From Acidimicrobiaceae bacterium (GTDB lineage Bacteria > Actinomycetota > Acidimicrobiia > Acidimicrobiales > RAAP-2), in the NCBI GenBank assembly GCA_947372925.1, contig CANBVQ010000010.1, positions 1 to 34,734 of the forward strand: 34,734 nucleotides of DNA, given 5' to 3'. Positions within the stretch are counted from its first letter, which is position 1; every line of letters starts with the position of its first letter. Positions 7,747-17,038 of the stretch are shown piece by piece. Below the pieces are notes generated by a model that did not search any database, was not told the DNA's origin, and saw nothing but the letters and a program-made list of their open reading frames with translations. A program made the translations under genes and the position numbers.

Positions 7747-9090
7747 GTGAGCGCCAATCGAGACCACATGTCTTCCTACGACCGCGAACGGGCCAGTGTC
7801 TTTCACTCCTGGTCGGCCCAGAACGCCATCACCCCATTCATGGTGGCCGGCGGCGAAGGTAGCTACGTCATAGGCGAAGATGGCGAGCGCTACCTCGACT
7901 TCTCCTCCCAGTTGGTCAACACCAACCTCGGTCACCAACACCCCGCGATTGTGGACGCCATCGTGCAGCAGGCCCAAGAGCTAGCGACGATTGCGCCCCA
8001 GCACGGGTACCGGTCCCGGTACGAAGCGGCCGAGATGATCGTGGATCGTTCCTTCGATGGAGCGGCCAAGGTCTTCTTCACTAACGGTGGCACCGAAGCC
8101 GTGGAGCACGCGGTACGTATGGCGCGCCTCCACACCGGACGACCCAAGGTGCTCGCCACCTATCGCAGCTATCACGGCGCTACCGCGACCTCCATCAACC
8201 TCACCGGCGATCCCCGTCGGTGGACGACTGACACGGCCAGTGCCGGAGTCGTTCACTTCTTTGGACCGTTTCTCTACCGCAGTGAATTTCACGCCACCAC
8301 CGAAGCGGAAGAGTGTGCCCGCGCTCTGCAGCATCTCGAGCGCACCATTGAGTCCGAAGGACCGGCCACGATTGCGGCGATCATCTTGGAGTCAGTCCCG
8401 GGCACCGCTGGCATCATGGTGCCACCAGCTGGTTACCTCGCCGGTGTCCGTGCGCTGTGTGACAAGTTCGGCATTCTCTATATCGCTGACGAAGTGATGG
8501 CCGGCTTCGGCCGCACCGGGGCCTGGTTTGCCTTCCAGCACTTTGGCGTCACCCCCGATCTCGTCACGTTCGCCAAGGGCGTGAACTCGGGCTACGTGCC
8601 CCTCGGTGGCGTCATCATCAATGAAGCCGTGTCAGCCACCTTTGGTGATCGGGTCTATCCGGGCGGCCTGACCTACTCCGGTCACCCGCTGGCCTGCGCC
8701 GCCGCAGTGGGATCGATGCGCTTTATGAGCGACGCCCACGTCGTGGAGCACGCCAAGGCCCTCGGCGACGAAATCATTCGACCCGAACTGCTCGCCATGC
8801 AGGAGCGACACCCTTCCATTGGTGAGATTCGGGGCCTCGGTGTCATGTTCGCCATTGAATTGGTCAAGGACCGCGCCACCAAGGAGCCACTGGCTCCCTA
8901 CGGTGCTTCTTCCCCGGCGATGAACGAAGTGATTGCGGCCTGTCGGGCCGAGAAACTGCTTATCTTCGCCAACTTCAATCGCCTCCACGTCGTCCCGCCC
9001 TGCAACATCTCGGCCGATGACCTTCGCGATGGTCTGGCCCGACTCGATCGTGCACTCGCCGTAGCGGACCGTCACTATACGGGCTCGTAA
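7747..9090 (+). CDS. class III PLP-dependent aminotransferase
   Basis: The protein (447 residues from this start) has all class III landmarks: the TNGGTEAVEHAVRMAR phosphate-binding helix, SYHGAT, D248 in IADEVMAGFGRTG, the PLP lysine K277 in TFAKGVNSGYVPLG, and TYSGHPLACAAA. Class III enzymes move an amino group between an omega-amine or amino acid and a keto acid. Taurine-pyruvate and beta-alanine-pyruvate aminotransferases look similar, so the substrate is open. I prefer GTG at 7747 over GTG at 7741 because AAAGGG (7733-7738) is eight bases upstream of the former and only two from the latter. Its TAATG junction with the next hotdog gene implies coupled translation. Confidence 0.88.
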   Translation: MSANRDHMSSYDRERASVFHSWSAQNAITPFMVAGGEGSYVIGEDGERYLDFSSQLVNTNLGHQHPAIVDAIVQQAQELATIAPQHGYRSRYEAAEMIVDRSFDGAAKVFFTNGGTEAVEHAVRMARLHTGRPKVLATYRSYHGATATSINLTGDPRRWTTDTASAGVVHFFGPFLYRSEFHATTEAEECARALQHLERTIESEGPATIAAIILESVPGTAGIMVPPAGYLAGVRALCDKFGILYIADEVMAGFGRTGAWFAFQHFGVTPDLVTFAKGVNSGYVPLGGVIINEAVSATFGDRVYPGGLTYSGHPLACAAAVGSMRFMSDAHVVEHAKALGDEIIRPELLAMQERHPSIGEIRGLGVMFAIELVKDRATKEPLAPYGASSPAMNEVIAACRAEKLLIFANFNRLHVVPPCNISADDLRDGLARLDRALAVADRHYTGS

Positions 9091-9728
9091 TGAACTCTGA
9101 CGAGTTGCGCTCGTTCGTCGCCGGATTAATGCGGGAGTTGGGGCATGAGTTTGTCGCTCGCGACCTCAACGACGAAACCCTCCAACAGATGGCGGCGCTC
9201 TACACCCAACTTTTGGCCGACGTCAAAGCCTCACCGGAGCGCAGTCGCTCTATGCCCTCGGACTCCTTTAGTTCCTTCAAGATGTCGGTGCCCGAACACG
9301 GTGAAGGCGAAAAACGTCAGCTCTTCGCCGACTCCATCATCTCGGGCTCAGCTAATCCCATGGGACTCGGAGCCTGGCTCTGGCGCGATGGAGAGCACGC
9401 CATCATGGAGGCCGTCTTAGGCAAGGCCTTCGAAGGTGCGCCACAACGGGCCCACGGGGGCATCGTGGCCGCACTAATTGACGAGACGATGGGTCTCGTC
9501 CTCGCGATTCACCAGGCGTTGGCCTTTACGGTGCAGCTCAACATCACCTACCTCGCACCAACACCAATTAACGAAACATTGCTGGCGCGTAGTTGGCTCG
9601 AGCGACGCGAGGGACGCAAATTGTTCATGCGAGCCGAAGTGACCGCCGGTGAGACCACGATTGCCGAGGCGACCTCACTCTTTATCGAAGTCGACCCCGC
9701 CAGATTCTTGGCGCGTCAGGAATCGTAA
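9090..9728 (+). CDS. hotdog-fold thioesterase, PaaI-like
   Basis: The 212-residue protein has about 75 residues of poorly conserved N-terminal sequence, then a hotdog domain. RAHGGIVAALIDETMGLVLA (about residue 126) carries the family's HGG and the acidic residue on the central helix, and TVQLNITYLAPTPINETLLARSW follows as the long strand. PaaI/4HBT enzymes hydrolyse aryl- or acyl-CoA. The ATG overlaps the aminotransferase stop by one base, so the two are made together. The pair may clear a CoA ester related to the amine's carbon skeleton, which is inference. Its stop directly abuts the stop of the convergent gene with no base between. Confidence 0.8.
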   Translation: MNSDELRSFVAGLMRELGHEFVARDLNDETLQQMAALYTQLLADVKASPERSRSMPSDSFSSFKMSVPEHGEGEKRQLFADSIISGSANPMGLGAWLWRDGEHAIMEAVLGKAFEGAPQRAHGGIVAALIDETMGLVLAIHQALAFTVQLNITYLAPTPINETLLARSWLERREGRKLFMRAEVTAGETTIAEATSLFIEVDPARFLARQES

Positions 9729-10229
9729 CTATTCCGTTGGTTCGCGGTGCAGCAGAAATGTCGCGGTGCCCCGACTAATCACGCCACCCTCGGCGTCACG
9801 AATGTAGGACTCGCCGTAGGCGACCTGGCGACCAATACGCGTCACTTCGCCGCGGAAGGTGTACTTCTCGCCACGCTTGGCGCCGCGCATGAATTCGGTC
9901 TTCATCTCAATGGTGGCCTTGGTCCGGTCCTTGCCGTAGAGGGCCGAATTGATCGCGAAGTTGATAATGGCGTCCAGCAAAATGGCCTGAACCCCGCCCT
10001 GGACCCCACCGTGGGGATTGCAGGCCAATTCCGTGGCGTCGAGCTCGCCCTCGGCCCAGCCCAAATCTTCCCCGTCGACCCCGTAGGCCGTGATTTTTGC
10101 GCCCACGGCGTCAATAATGGCCATTCCGCCATTACCCAGCCACCGGTCCATATTTTTGCGTTCTGAACTCACCCCTGTGACGATACTTTCTCCGGCTGGG
10201 TAGGATTTCGCAGTTGGCACTTCGGCCAT
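9729..10229 (-). CDS. PaaI family hotdog thioesterase
   Basis: The protein is 166 residues when started at ATG 10229. A GTG at 10247 would add six residues and run up to the base before the divergent thiolase ATG. The core NPHGGVQGGVQAILLDAIINFAINSAL is the conserved hotdog helix with HGG and Asp, followed by TIEMKTEFMRGAKRGEKYTFRGEV and RIGRQVAYGESYIRDAEGGVISRG. This is the common single-domain tetrameric acyl-CoA thioesterase type. Being divergent from a thiolase with only 18 bases between starts, it may share regulation with it. Each promoter must then lie within the other gene's 5' coding region or immediately at the start. Confidence 0.82.
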   Translation of the reverse strand: MAEVPTAKSYPAGESIVTGVSSERKNMDRWLGNGGMAIIDAVGAKITAYGVDGEDLGWAEGELDATELACNPHGGVQGGVQAILLDAIINFAINSALYGKDRTKATIEMKTEFMRGAKRGEKYTFRGEVTRIGRQVAYGESYIRDAEGGVISRGTATFLLHREPTE

Positions 10230-10247
10230 TTTTAGAAAAGGAATCAC

Positions 10248-11423
10248 ATGCCTACAGCGGTCATTGTGGACGCCATTCGTACCCCTGGTGGGAAGCGTGG
10301 CGGCAAGTTAAGTACGTGGCACCCCGTGGACCTCGCGTCGGAGGCCCTCAAGGCCATCGCCGAGCGTAACAACCTCGACCCCGCCCTCATTGATGACGTC
10401 ATCATGGGCTGCGTGTCGCAGGTCGGTGGTCAGGCCTTCAACGTTGGACGTAGCGCCGTGCTCGCCGCCGGTTGGCCCGAGTCAGTTCCGTCGACGACGA
10501 TTGACCGCCAGTGCGGTTCGTCACAGCAGGCGTTGCACTTCGCCGCGCAGGGCGTTATGTCCGGCGCCTACGACATCGTCGTAGCGGCGGGTATCGAATT
10601 GATGTCGACCGTCGCCATGGGTTCTTCCATTGGTAAGGACTCCGGCTTCCCCTTCGGACCTCGCGTCCGTGACCGTTACGAGCCCCAGGGTGGACTCCAG
10701 GGTCAGGGCATCGGCGCCGAAATGATCGCCGACAAGTGGGGCATCTCACGTGAAGACCTCGACACCTTCTCGGCCGAGAGCCACAAGCGGGCCGCTCGCG
10801 CCACCGCCGAAGGTCGCTTCGAGAACGAGATCATCCCAATTCAGCTTAAGGACGCCGAGGGTAACTACACCGGCGAAGTCATGACCGCTGACGAGGGCAT
10901 CCGTCCCGACTCGAGCACCGAGAGCCTCGCCAAGCTCAAGCCCGCCTTCAAGGAGGGCGGCAAGGTGACTGCCGGAAACGCCTCACAGATCACCGACGGT
11001 GCTTCCGCCGTTTTGATCATGAGCGAAGAGAAGGCCAACGAATTGGGCCTGCCCATCCGTGCCAAGTTCCACAGCTTCGCCCTCGCCGGCGTGGACCCCG
11101 TCACCATGTTGACTGGTCCCATCCCCGCGACCCAGAAGATCCTCGAGCGCTCCGGCCTCACCTTGGACCAGATTGACCTCGTCGAGATCAACGAAGCCTT
11201 CGCTTCTGTGGTTCTCGCTTGGCAGAAGGAACTGAACGCGGACCTCTCGAAGGTCAACGTCAACGGTGGCGCTATTGCCCTCGGTCACCCGCTCGGTGCT
11301 TCTGGCGCCAAGCTCTGCGCAACCTTGCTCAACGAGCTCGAGCGCACCGGTGGCAAGTACGGACTCATCACGATGTGTGAGGGCGGTGGCTTGGCCAACG
11401 CCACCATCATCGAGCGCGTCTAG
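10248..11423 (+). CDS. acetyl-CoA acetyltransferase (thiolase)
   Basis: This 391-residue protein is a full-length thiolase. C89 in DRQCGSSQQ forms the acyl-enzyme. NEAFASV, GGAIALGHPLGASG (H347) and the second cysteine C377 in MCEGGGLANATI complete the active site. It either condenses two acetyl-CoA or cleaves 3-ketoacyl-CoA; the absence of the longer beta-oxidation loop features makes both possible. AAAGGA (10237-10242) lies five bases before the ATG, a clear ribosome binding site and one of few in the left half. A strong terminator follows. Neighbouring thioesterases suggest a role in acyl-CoA turnover, but there is no adjacent dehydrogenase or hydratase. Confidence 0.93.
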   Translation: MPTAVIVDAIRTPGGKRGGKLSTWHPVDLASEALKAIAERNNLDPALIDDVIMGCVSQVGGQAFNVGRSAVLAAGWPESVPSTTIDRQCGSSQQALHFAAQGVMSGAYDIVVAAGIELMSTVAMGSSIGKDSGFPFGPRVRDRYEPQGGLQGQGIGAEMIADKWGISREDLDTFSAESHKRAARATAEGRFENEIIPIQLKDAEGNYTGEVMTADEGIRPDSSTESLAKLKPAFKEGGKVTAGNASQITDGASAVLIMSEEKANELGLPIRAKFHSFALAGVDPVTMLTGPIPATQKILERSGLTLDQIDLVEINEAFASVVLAWQKELNADLSKVNVNGGAIALGHPLGASGAKLCATLLNELERTGGKYGLITMCEGGGLANATIIERV

Positions 11424-11434
11424 TTACACCTCAC

Positions 11435-11468
11435 GAAAAAGCCCCGCGGGAAACCGCGGGGCTTTTTC
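11435..11468. terminator. strong bidirectional rho-independent terminator
   Basis: A perfect 15-bp stem (11435-11449 with 11454-11468) closes a GAAA loop. The GC-rich part is flanked by A5 on one side and T5 on the other, so it works for both the thiolase (+) and crgA (-), which converge here. Confidence 0.95.
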
Positions 11469-11481
11469 AATTCCTAACGCA

Positions 11482-11799
11482 CTATTTGTAGCGGGTCGCC
11501 ATGAAGAAACCACCAAAGATAGCGGCGAGGCCAACAAGCAAGTACCACGATGACACTGAGCCCGGCAACGCGTGCAGATAGTTCATCGCAATAATCGCGA
11601 CGCCGGCGCCCAAGAGGCCCAGGATGGTCCGGCCGTACCAAGCAGGACTCGAAGCGTTCGCCTTAGGGGTTCGCGCGGTCACCCGTCCCGACTCGGTGGC
11701 CGAAACGTACCGGCCGGTGCGGTTGCCGGCGTGACGCACGGGCTTGGCAGGGGCTGCGACAGTCGTTGACGACTTCTTAAAACGTGAGAGGAGTGCCAT
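11482..11799 (-). CDS. crgA: cell division protein CrgA
   Basis: The protein is 105 residues from ATG 11799; a longer upstream frame is unlikely to be used. It has a basic, low-complexity cytoplasmic N-terminus (1-52) and two membrane helices (about 56-73 and 85-101) separated by the short MNYLHALPGS loop. That plan and the ending GGFFMATRYK fit CrgA, the actinobacterial protein that interacts with FtsZ, PBPs and other divisome parts. Its position beside trpG and pknB matches the actinobacterial neighbourhood. TAGTCT (rc of 11808-11813) ends eight bases before the start, suggesting an almost leaderless transcript. Confidence 0.85.
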   Translation of the reverse strand: MALLSRFKKSSTTVAAPAKPVRHAGNRTGRYVSATESGRVTARTPKANASSPAWYGRTILGLLGAGVAIIAMNYLHALPGSVSSWYLLVGLAAIFGGFFMATRYK

Positions 11800-11860
11800 A
11801 GGGCGACAGACTACCAAGCCCCTTCTGGCCGATTCGAAACCAAGGTAACCTTGCCCCACC

Positions 11861-12436
11861 ATGGCTGACGTACTGGTTATCGACAACTACGACTCCTTCA
11901 CCTGGAACCTCGTTCAGGAGATGGGTGAACTCGGGGCGACCCTCGAAGTGCGCCGCAACGACAACATCACGATTGACGAGATCCGCACCCTGCGTCCCGA
12001 CGGCATCGTCATTAGTCCCGGACCGGGCCGCCCCGAACAGGCCGGTATTAGCTGCGACGTCATTCGTGAACTCGGCGGAGAGATTCCCATTTTCGGCGTC
12101 TGTCTCGGCCACCAGGCGATTGGTCAGGTCTTCGGTGCCAGCATCGTTCGCGCCCCTTCGATTATGCACGGCAAGGTCAGCGAGATCACTCACGAGGGTC
12201 AGGGGGTCTTCGCCGGACTCCCCTCGCCCTTAATCGCCACCCGCTACCACTCGCTCGTCATTGATCCCGCCACACTCCCCGACGATCTCGTCGTAACGGC
12301 CTGGACCGGCGACATCATCATGGGCGTGCGACACCGCGCCAAGGAAATTGAAGGTGTTCAGTTCCACCCCGAGAGCGTCCTGACCAAAGATGGTCTGGCG
12401 ATGCTCGGAACGTTTCTCGGTCGTCTCGCTAACTAG
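11861..12436 (+). CDS. pabA: glutamine amidotransferase of anthranilate/aminodeoxychorismate synthase (TrpG/PabA)
   Basis: The 191-residue class I glutamine amidotransferase has the full triad: C81 in GVCLGHQ, H169 and E171 in FHPES. It also has the opening [16 protein letters not shown] and SPGPGRP. It feeds ammonia from glutamine to a chorismate-using partner (TrpE or PabB), neither of which is nearby, so it may serve both tryptophan and folate synthesis. In mycobacteria the orthologous gene, usually called trpG, is also next to pknB. A TAACCT -10-like box (11846-11851) lies inside a 13-base palindrome just upstream. The last eight bases overlap the 3' end of pknB on the other strand. Confidence 0.9.
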   Translation: MADVLVIDNYDSFTWNLVQEMGELGATLEVRRNDNITIDEIRTLRPDGIVISPGPGRPEQAGISCDVIRELGGEIPIFGVCLGHQAIGQVFGASIVRAPSIMHGKVSEITHEGQGVFAGLPSPLIATRYHSLVIDPATLPDDLVVTAWTGDIIMGVRHRAKEIEGVQFHPESVLTKDGLAMLGTFLGRLAN

Positions 12437-14324
12437 CGGGACAGTACGTCAGCGTTACCGGAGAACCGTAGAGCGTGCTCGCCCCCGGAGCAATATCTTG
12501 GTCGATCACTTCGCCGGGAGTACCCAAGCAGGCGGGGTTGTTCGCGGCGAGCGTGGTCACCGAAACGACGAGGCCTTGGGACTGCATCGCCGCGGTGGCG
12601 GAGGTCTTCGAGAAGCCGACAACGTTCGGCACGACTACGGAGCAGTACCCACTGGAGAGAACCAGTTTGATGGCAGTGCCGGCCGCCACGGGCTGACCAA
12701 ACGCCGGTTCCGCGCCCACCACAATGCCTTGGGCCTGCGTGTTGGAACACTGTGAGCCCTGATCGGGAGCGAGCGTTAGTCCGGCCTTGCCTAACAAAAC
12801 GGCGGCGTCGGACAACGTCTTGCCCCCGAGATTCGGAACGGGGTAGTTCGATCCCGGCGCGAGCACCGTGATCGTCACTTCATCACCAGTGCGTCCTTGA
12901 GTTCCACCATCGGGTGTCTGCGACAACACCGTGTTGGGGCTCGCACCTTCCGGAGCCGTAGCGGTGAAGTCAACCTTGTAGGCCAAACCGGCCTGCTGCA
13001 AGGTGCTCTCAGCATCACTCAAGCTCATGGTGGTGACGTCGGGAATGGTGACGGGCTGAGTCGAGGTGCCGAGGCTCACGTTCAACGTAATTGATTGACC
13101 CTTCGTCACCTTGGCTCCGGGCTTGGGAATTGACCCAACGACGGTGCCGGCGGGCCGGGTCGACTGCACCAGCTTGGTCGCACCGACCACAAGGCCCTGG
13201 CTCGTAATCGTCGAGGTGGCGTCACTAATGGAGGTGCCAATCACGTCGGGCATGACCGTAGCGGCCGATGAACCTAGGAAGAAGTAGCCAATTGCGGCAA
13301 TCAATAGCACGACCAGCGCTGACGACGTTGCAATCAGTGGCGTGTTGGACTTGCGACGACGCACAATGTCGGTTCGAGGACCGGCTTGAATCGGTACCGC
13401 TTGGGTGCGCTCGCCGGAAATGACCGAGACGGCCTGGGTGGTGTCACTTCCTGCGAAAGCGCGGGCGCCACGCTGGGCCGCCTGAACGGGACGGCCCTCG
13501 CTGAAGCGCAAGAGATCGGAACGCATCTCATCGGCTGTCTGGTACCGCTGAGCGGGATTCTTGGCCAACGCCATCATGGTGATGGATTCGAGGTCGGCCG
13601 GAATACCGGAGTTGAACTGCAGGGGTGAGGGCGCGGCGTCACGAACGTGCATACCCGCCACCGAGACTGGGGAGTCGCCGACAAATGGTGGACGACCGGC
13701 CAGCAGTTCATAGAGCACGATGCCGAGAGAGTAAACATCACTACGCCCATCGACCAACGAGCCTTCAGCCTGCTCGGGTGAGAAGTACGTCGCCGTACCC
13801 ATAACCGACCCGGCCGCGGTGAGGTGATCTTCCGTCGAAATCGCTTGGGCGATTCCAAAGTCGGTGACCTTCACGATGCCATCTTCGGTAATCAAAATGT
13901 TGCCCGGCTTCACGTCGCGGTGCACGACACCGGATCGGTGAGCGAAGGCCAGCGCGGCGGCCACTTGCGCGGTGATGGATGCGGCACGCGACGGCGACAT
14001 GATGCGCTCGTCACGCAGCAGTCCGGCCAGGGACGTTCCTTCGACCAACTCCATCACGATGAAGTACGCGCCGTCCTCTTCACCCCAGTCAAAGACCGGC
14101 ACGATATTGGAGTGGGAGAGGTTGGCAGCGGCCTGAGCTTCACGGCGGAAACGCTCGACGAAGTTCTGATCAACGCTGAGTTCGGGGTAGAGGACTTTGA
14201 GCGCCACGGGGCGGTTAAGCATCAAGTCGGTAGCTCGAAAAACCTGTGCCATGCCACCGCGCGCAATTAAGTGCGTGAGACGGTATCGACCTTTGTAAAT
14301 GTGCTGCTCGGTTACGGGCTCCAT
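12429..14324 (-). CDS. pknB: Ser/Thr protein kinase PknB with four PASTA domains
   Basis: The 631-residue membrane kinase is complete. The kinase domain spans about residues 14-275: glycine loop [10 protein letters not shown]43 in VALKV, H135-R-D137 in HRDVKPGN, D155-F-G, and an activation loop with T169 before [12 protein letters not shown] Thr-rich juxtamembrane region follows, then RRRK and one membrane helix (about 328-350). Four extracellular PASTA repeats lie at about 356-419, 424-488, 493-559 and 562-628. The last two contain cysteines (526, 561, 599, 628) that could form disulfides. PASTA domains sense peptidoglycan fragments or lipid II, and the kinase adjusts cell-wall synthesis and division. 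It is the last gene of the fhaA cluster. GATAAT and TAGGCT in the 34 bases upstream may give it its own promoter. Confidence 0.95.
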   Translation of the reverse strand: MEPVTEQHIYKGRYRLTHLIARGGMAQVFRATDLMLNRPVALKVLYPELSVDQNFVERFRREAQAAANLSHSNIVPVFDWGEEDGAYFIVMELVEGTSLAGLLRDERIMSPSRAASITAQVAAALAFAHRSGVVHRDVKPGNILITEDGIVKVTDFGIAQAISTEDHLTAAGSVMGTATYFSPEQAEGSLVDGRSDVYSLGIVLYELLAGRPPFVGDSPVSVAGMHVRDAAPSPLQFNSGIPADLESITMMALAKNPAQRYQTADEMRSDLLRFSEGRPVQAAQRGARAFAGSDTTQAVSVISGERTQAVPIQAGPRTDIVRRRKSNTPLIATSSALVVLLIAAIGYFFLGSSAATVMPDVIGTSISDATSTITSQGLVVGATKLVQSTRPAGTVVGSIPKPGAKVTKGQSITLNVSLGTSTQPVTIPDVTTMSLSDAESTLQQAGLAYKVDFTATAPEGASPNTVLSQTPDGGTQGRTGDEVTITVLAPGSNYPVPNLGGKTLSDAAVLLGKAGLTLAPDQGSQCSNTQAQGIVVGAEPAFGQPVAAGTAIKLVLSSGYCSVVVPNVVGFSKTSATAAMQSQGLVVSVTTLAANNPACLGTPGEVIDQDIAPGASTLYGSPVTLTYCPAS

Positions 14325-14358
14325 AGTCGTGCTTAGCCTACGCCTTTACTTATGAGAA

Positions 14359-15858
14359 TTATCGCGGACACGTGGAAGAAGTTCCTGACGCCGGACGACC
14401 ATGCGCCAAGGCGAGCGCACCCTCAATCACGCAACGCATGATCGGACCGGCCACGGCCGCTCCCGAATCAGACTTGGCCTGGAATGGCACCACCACGGCC
14501 ACGGCGATCACGGGGTTGTTCGCCGGCGCGAATGCAATCATCCAGTCGTGGGTATTTTCTGCCGCGTTGCCAGTTTGGGCCGTTCCCGTCTTGGCACCGA
14601 CGAGGTCGGAAGCGCGAAACAGTCCCGACGCCGTACCGAATCGGGCCACGTTCTGCATCATGGGCACAATCTGCTGGGTCTGGAGCGCCGAGAGTGGTCG
14701 CAGCCACTCGGCGGGCTTATAGCGACGGGCAATTGAGCCGTCCGCTCGAGCAATTTCGGCCATTAAGTGGGGCTTCATAATGACACCCTTATTGGCAATA
14801 GCCGCGGCCAGCAGTGCGTTTTGGAGCGCCGTGGCCCGCACATCCTTTTGCCCAATTGCGGAGTAGGCCAGTCCAGGAAGATCTTGGGCGAAGCTGGAGG
14901 CATCTGGAAAGTAGGAAGTGGCGACACCGGGTAGGTCGATGGGCGGTACTTGATTAAAACCGAATGCGGTGGCGGTAGCCGACATGACGTCGGCGCCGAG
15001 GTCCAAGCCCATCAGACCAAAGCCGGGGTCGCAAGACCCGGGCAACATGTCGGCCGCATTTCCACCACAGGCCGTGTGGCCCGAGTTCCACAAGAGTTTG
15101 TTTGACGTGGGCAGCGTCGTAAAGGCCTTGTAGGGGTACTTCTTCACGAAGATATCGGGGCGGGCCGAAACCGCGGCGGCGGCGGTAATTACCTTGAACG
15201 TCGAACCCGGCGCGAAGGTCTGCTGCGTCGCCATCAGCCCGAGTGGCGGGAAGCCCCGCTCGTTCTTCTTTACATACTTCTTCCACGCCGCCGTGGCCAC
15301 CGTTGAGTCGGCGGACGTGATGGGGCGGGGGTCGTAGTTCGGGTTGGAGTACATCGCGAGAATTGCGCCCGTCTTGGGATTGATCGCCACCACGGCACCA
15401 TCACGACCGGCGAGTGCCTTCTGGGCCACGCGCTGCAACTCGGGCTGCAGCGTCAACGTCAACGTGTTCGGCGAACTAATTGGCGCAATGACCTGAGAGA
15501 GGGACTTGGCCGGTTGGGGGTGGGACGTTAATTCCGAGTTGTAGTACGACTCCAAGGCCCACGTTCCGTAGATCGATGAGGAAAAGCCGATGACCCCCGA
15601 GGTCAGCGAGCCGAGAGGATACGAACGGCGCCAGGGGTAGACCCCCGAAGTAGCCGACTCCGAAGTGGCCAGCACGGTGCCATCGGCCGCGACGATGTCG
15701 CCGCGCGGTTGCATCAACCCGGCGTAGGAGACCCGCGGATTGAGCGACGAACTGTTGAGCGCTCCGGCGTGAAAGAACTGAATGTAGGCCGACTGGCCCA
15801 CCAATATCGCGAAGAGTAACGCAATAACGGTGCCGAGAATACCGAGGCGGCGCGTCAC
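14359..15858 (-). CDS. pbpA: class B penicillin-binding protein, PbpA-like
   Basis: The 499-residue protein has one N-terminal membrane anchor (about residues 7-25), an N-terminal module with QPRGDIVAADG, and a C-terminal transpeptidase domain. The nucleophile is S219 in PGSTFK222 and the KTG motif is K423-T-G in GAKTGTAQTG. The middle SxN motif, expected as SCN, reads S275-C-D277, an unusual Asn-to-Asp change. Class B PBPs crosslink peptidoglycan together with a SEDS glycosyltransferase such as RodA, but no rodA lies in this cluster. The GTG start is seven bases after the pstP stop. Confidence 0.92.
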   Translation of the reverse strand: MTRRLGILGTVIALLFAILVGQSAYIQFFHAGALNSSSLNPRVSYAGLMQPRGDIVAADGTVLATSESATSGVYPWRRSYPLGSLTSGVIGFSSSIYGTWALESYYNSELTSHPQPAKSLSQVIAPISSPNTLTLTLQPELQRVAQKALAGRDGAVVAINPKTGAILAMYSNPNYDPRPITSADSTVATAAWKKYVKKNERGFPPLGLMATQQTFAPGSTFKVITAAAAVSARPDIFVKKYPYKAFTTLPTSNKLLWNSGHTACGGNAADMLPGSCDPGFGLMGLDLGADVMSATATAFGFNQVPPIDLPGVATSYFPDASSFAQDLPGLAYSAIGQKDVRATALQNALLAAAIANKGVIMKPHLMAEIARADGSIARRYKPAEWLRPLSALQTQQIVPMMQNVARFGTASGLFRASDLVGAKTGTAQTGNAAENTHDWMIAFAPANNPVIAVAVVVPFQAKSDSGAAVAGPIMRCVIEGALALAHGRPASGTSSTCPR

Positions 15859-15865
15859 AATCGAC

Positions 15866-17038
15866 CTACGGCGCGACTGTGGGCTGCGTGGTCAGCCAGG
15901 CCGAGTGCATGTTGTCCGCGTGACGTATCGCTGCCGACAGGCTGGACTCCGCGATGTGCTTCTTTAGTTCCCGCGCATCACCGGGTCGCAGCTCGGAGGA
16001 CTTAAACGAGGTCACGAAGACTTCCTTCGGGTGATACCAGAGGAAGCCGTCGGGTTGACCTTGGTAGACCGCGATTGAGCCGTTGGCGTCACCGAGATAG
16101 AACGAGGCCGAGGCGAACCACCCCAAGATCACAAAGACGGCCGCCACGAGACCGGCCATAGCCGAGGCAAAAATTCCAGTCCGCAGCGTCATCCAGCGCG
16201 GCAAGTTGCGGCGGCGGCGGCGCATCACTGTTTCCCCGGTATCCGATGCGTGGGCACGACTGGCCGGAAACGTCCGCACGCTCGAGGGCGTCACCGCAAT
16301 TTCCGGGACAGCTACCGAGACTGATTCCACCTCGAGCAGGGCCACGGTGATGTTGTCGTGGCCACCGTTGGCGCAGGCTCGCGCTACGAGCGAGGCCACG
16401 GCATCATCGAGGCCAATCGGGCTCGATGCGAGTTCGGCCAACTCGGTGTCGCTCACTTCATTCGTCAGACCGTCACTACAGAGCAGTAGACGATCGCCAA
16501 CCTTCACGGAAAGCACGCCGGTGTCGCCGTCGAGTGCATCGGCCATACCTAATACCCGCGTCAGTTGGTGGCGGCGGGGGTGGACGGCCGCTTCTTCCTT
16601 AGAAATACGACCTTCGCGCACCCACTCTTCAGCCACGCTGTGGTCTTCAGTCACCTGACGAATCGCCCCGTCCCGAAGTTGATAGAGGCGAGAGTCACCG
16701 ATGTTGACCCAGGCGAGCGCCTCACCGTCTTCGTAGCTAACCGGCACGATGGCCGTCAGCGTGGTGCCCATACCGGCGCGCTCGGGGTGGGCGAGCGCGT
16801 CGTCCAAAATGGCCTGATTGACAACGTGGAGAGCGGTATTGAGTTCAGCGACTGAAGGCTCGCTGGTTATCGCTCGAGCAAAGACCGACACGGCGAGCTC
16901 GGACGCCACTTCGCCAGCGGCGTGACCACCCATGCCATCGGCCACCACGACCATGCGATCGGTGGCCGCTACGGCGTCTTCATTCGCCTCGCGAACGAGA
17001 CCGACATTCGTGGCTGTGGCGCAGCGCCAGGTAGTCAT
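15866..17038 (-). CDS. pstP: PP2C-family Ser/Thr phosphatase PstP
   Basis: The 390-residue protein has a PP2C domain in residues 1-237. E20-D21, D34-G35 in VVADGMGGHAAGE, D115 in NIGDSRLYQL, D189 in CSDGLTNE and D228 in GGHDNITVALLE form the metal centre. A basic linker (RRRRRNLPR) precedes one membrane helix (about 288-310) and an extracellular tail of roughly 75 residues. PstP reverses phosphorylation by PknB and acts on FHA-domain partners and cell-wall enzymes. It overlaps fhaB by four bases (ATGA), so the two are coupled. In mycobacteria rodA follows pstP; here pbpA follows directly. Confidence 0.94.
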   Translation of the reverse strand: MTTWRCATATNVGLVREANEDAVAATDRMVVVADGMGGHAAGEVASELAVSVFARAITSEPSVAELNTALHVVNQAILDDALAHPERAGMGTTLTAIVPVSYEDGEALAWVNIGDSRLYQLRDGAIRQVTEDHSVAEEWVREGRISKEEAAVHPRRHQLTRVLGMADALDGDTGVLSVKVGDRLLLCSDGLTNEVSDTELAELASSPIGLDDAVASLVARACANGGHDNITVALLEVESVSVAVPEIAVTPSSVRTFPASRAHASDTGETVMRRRRRNLPRWMTLRTGIFASAMAGLVAAVFVILGWFASASFYLGDANGSIAVYQGQPDGFLWYHPKEVFVTSFKSSELRPGDARELKKHIAESSLSAAIRHADNMHSAWLTTQPTVAP

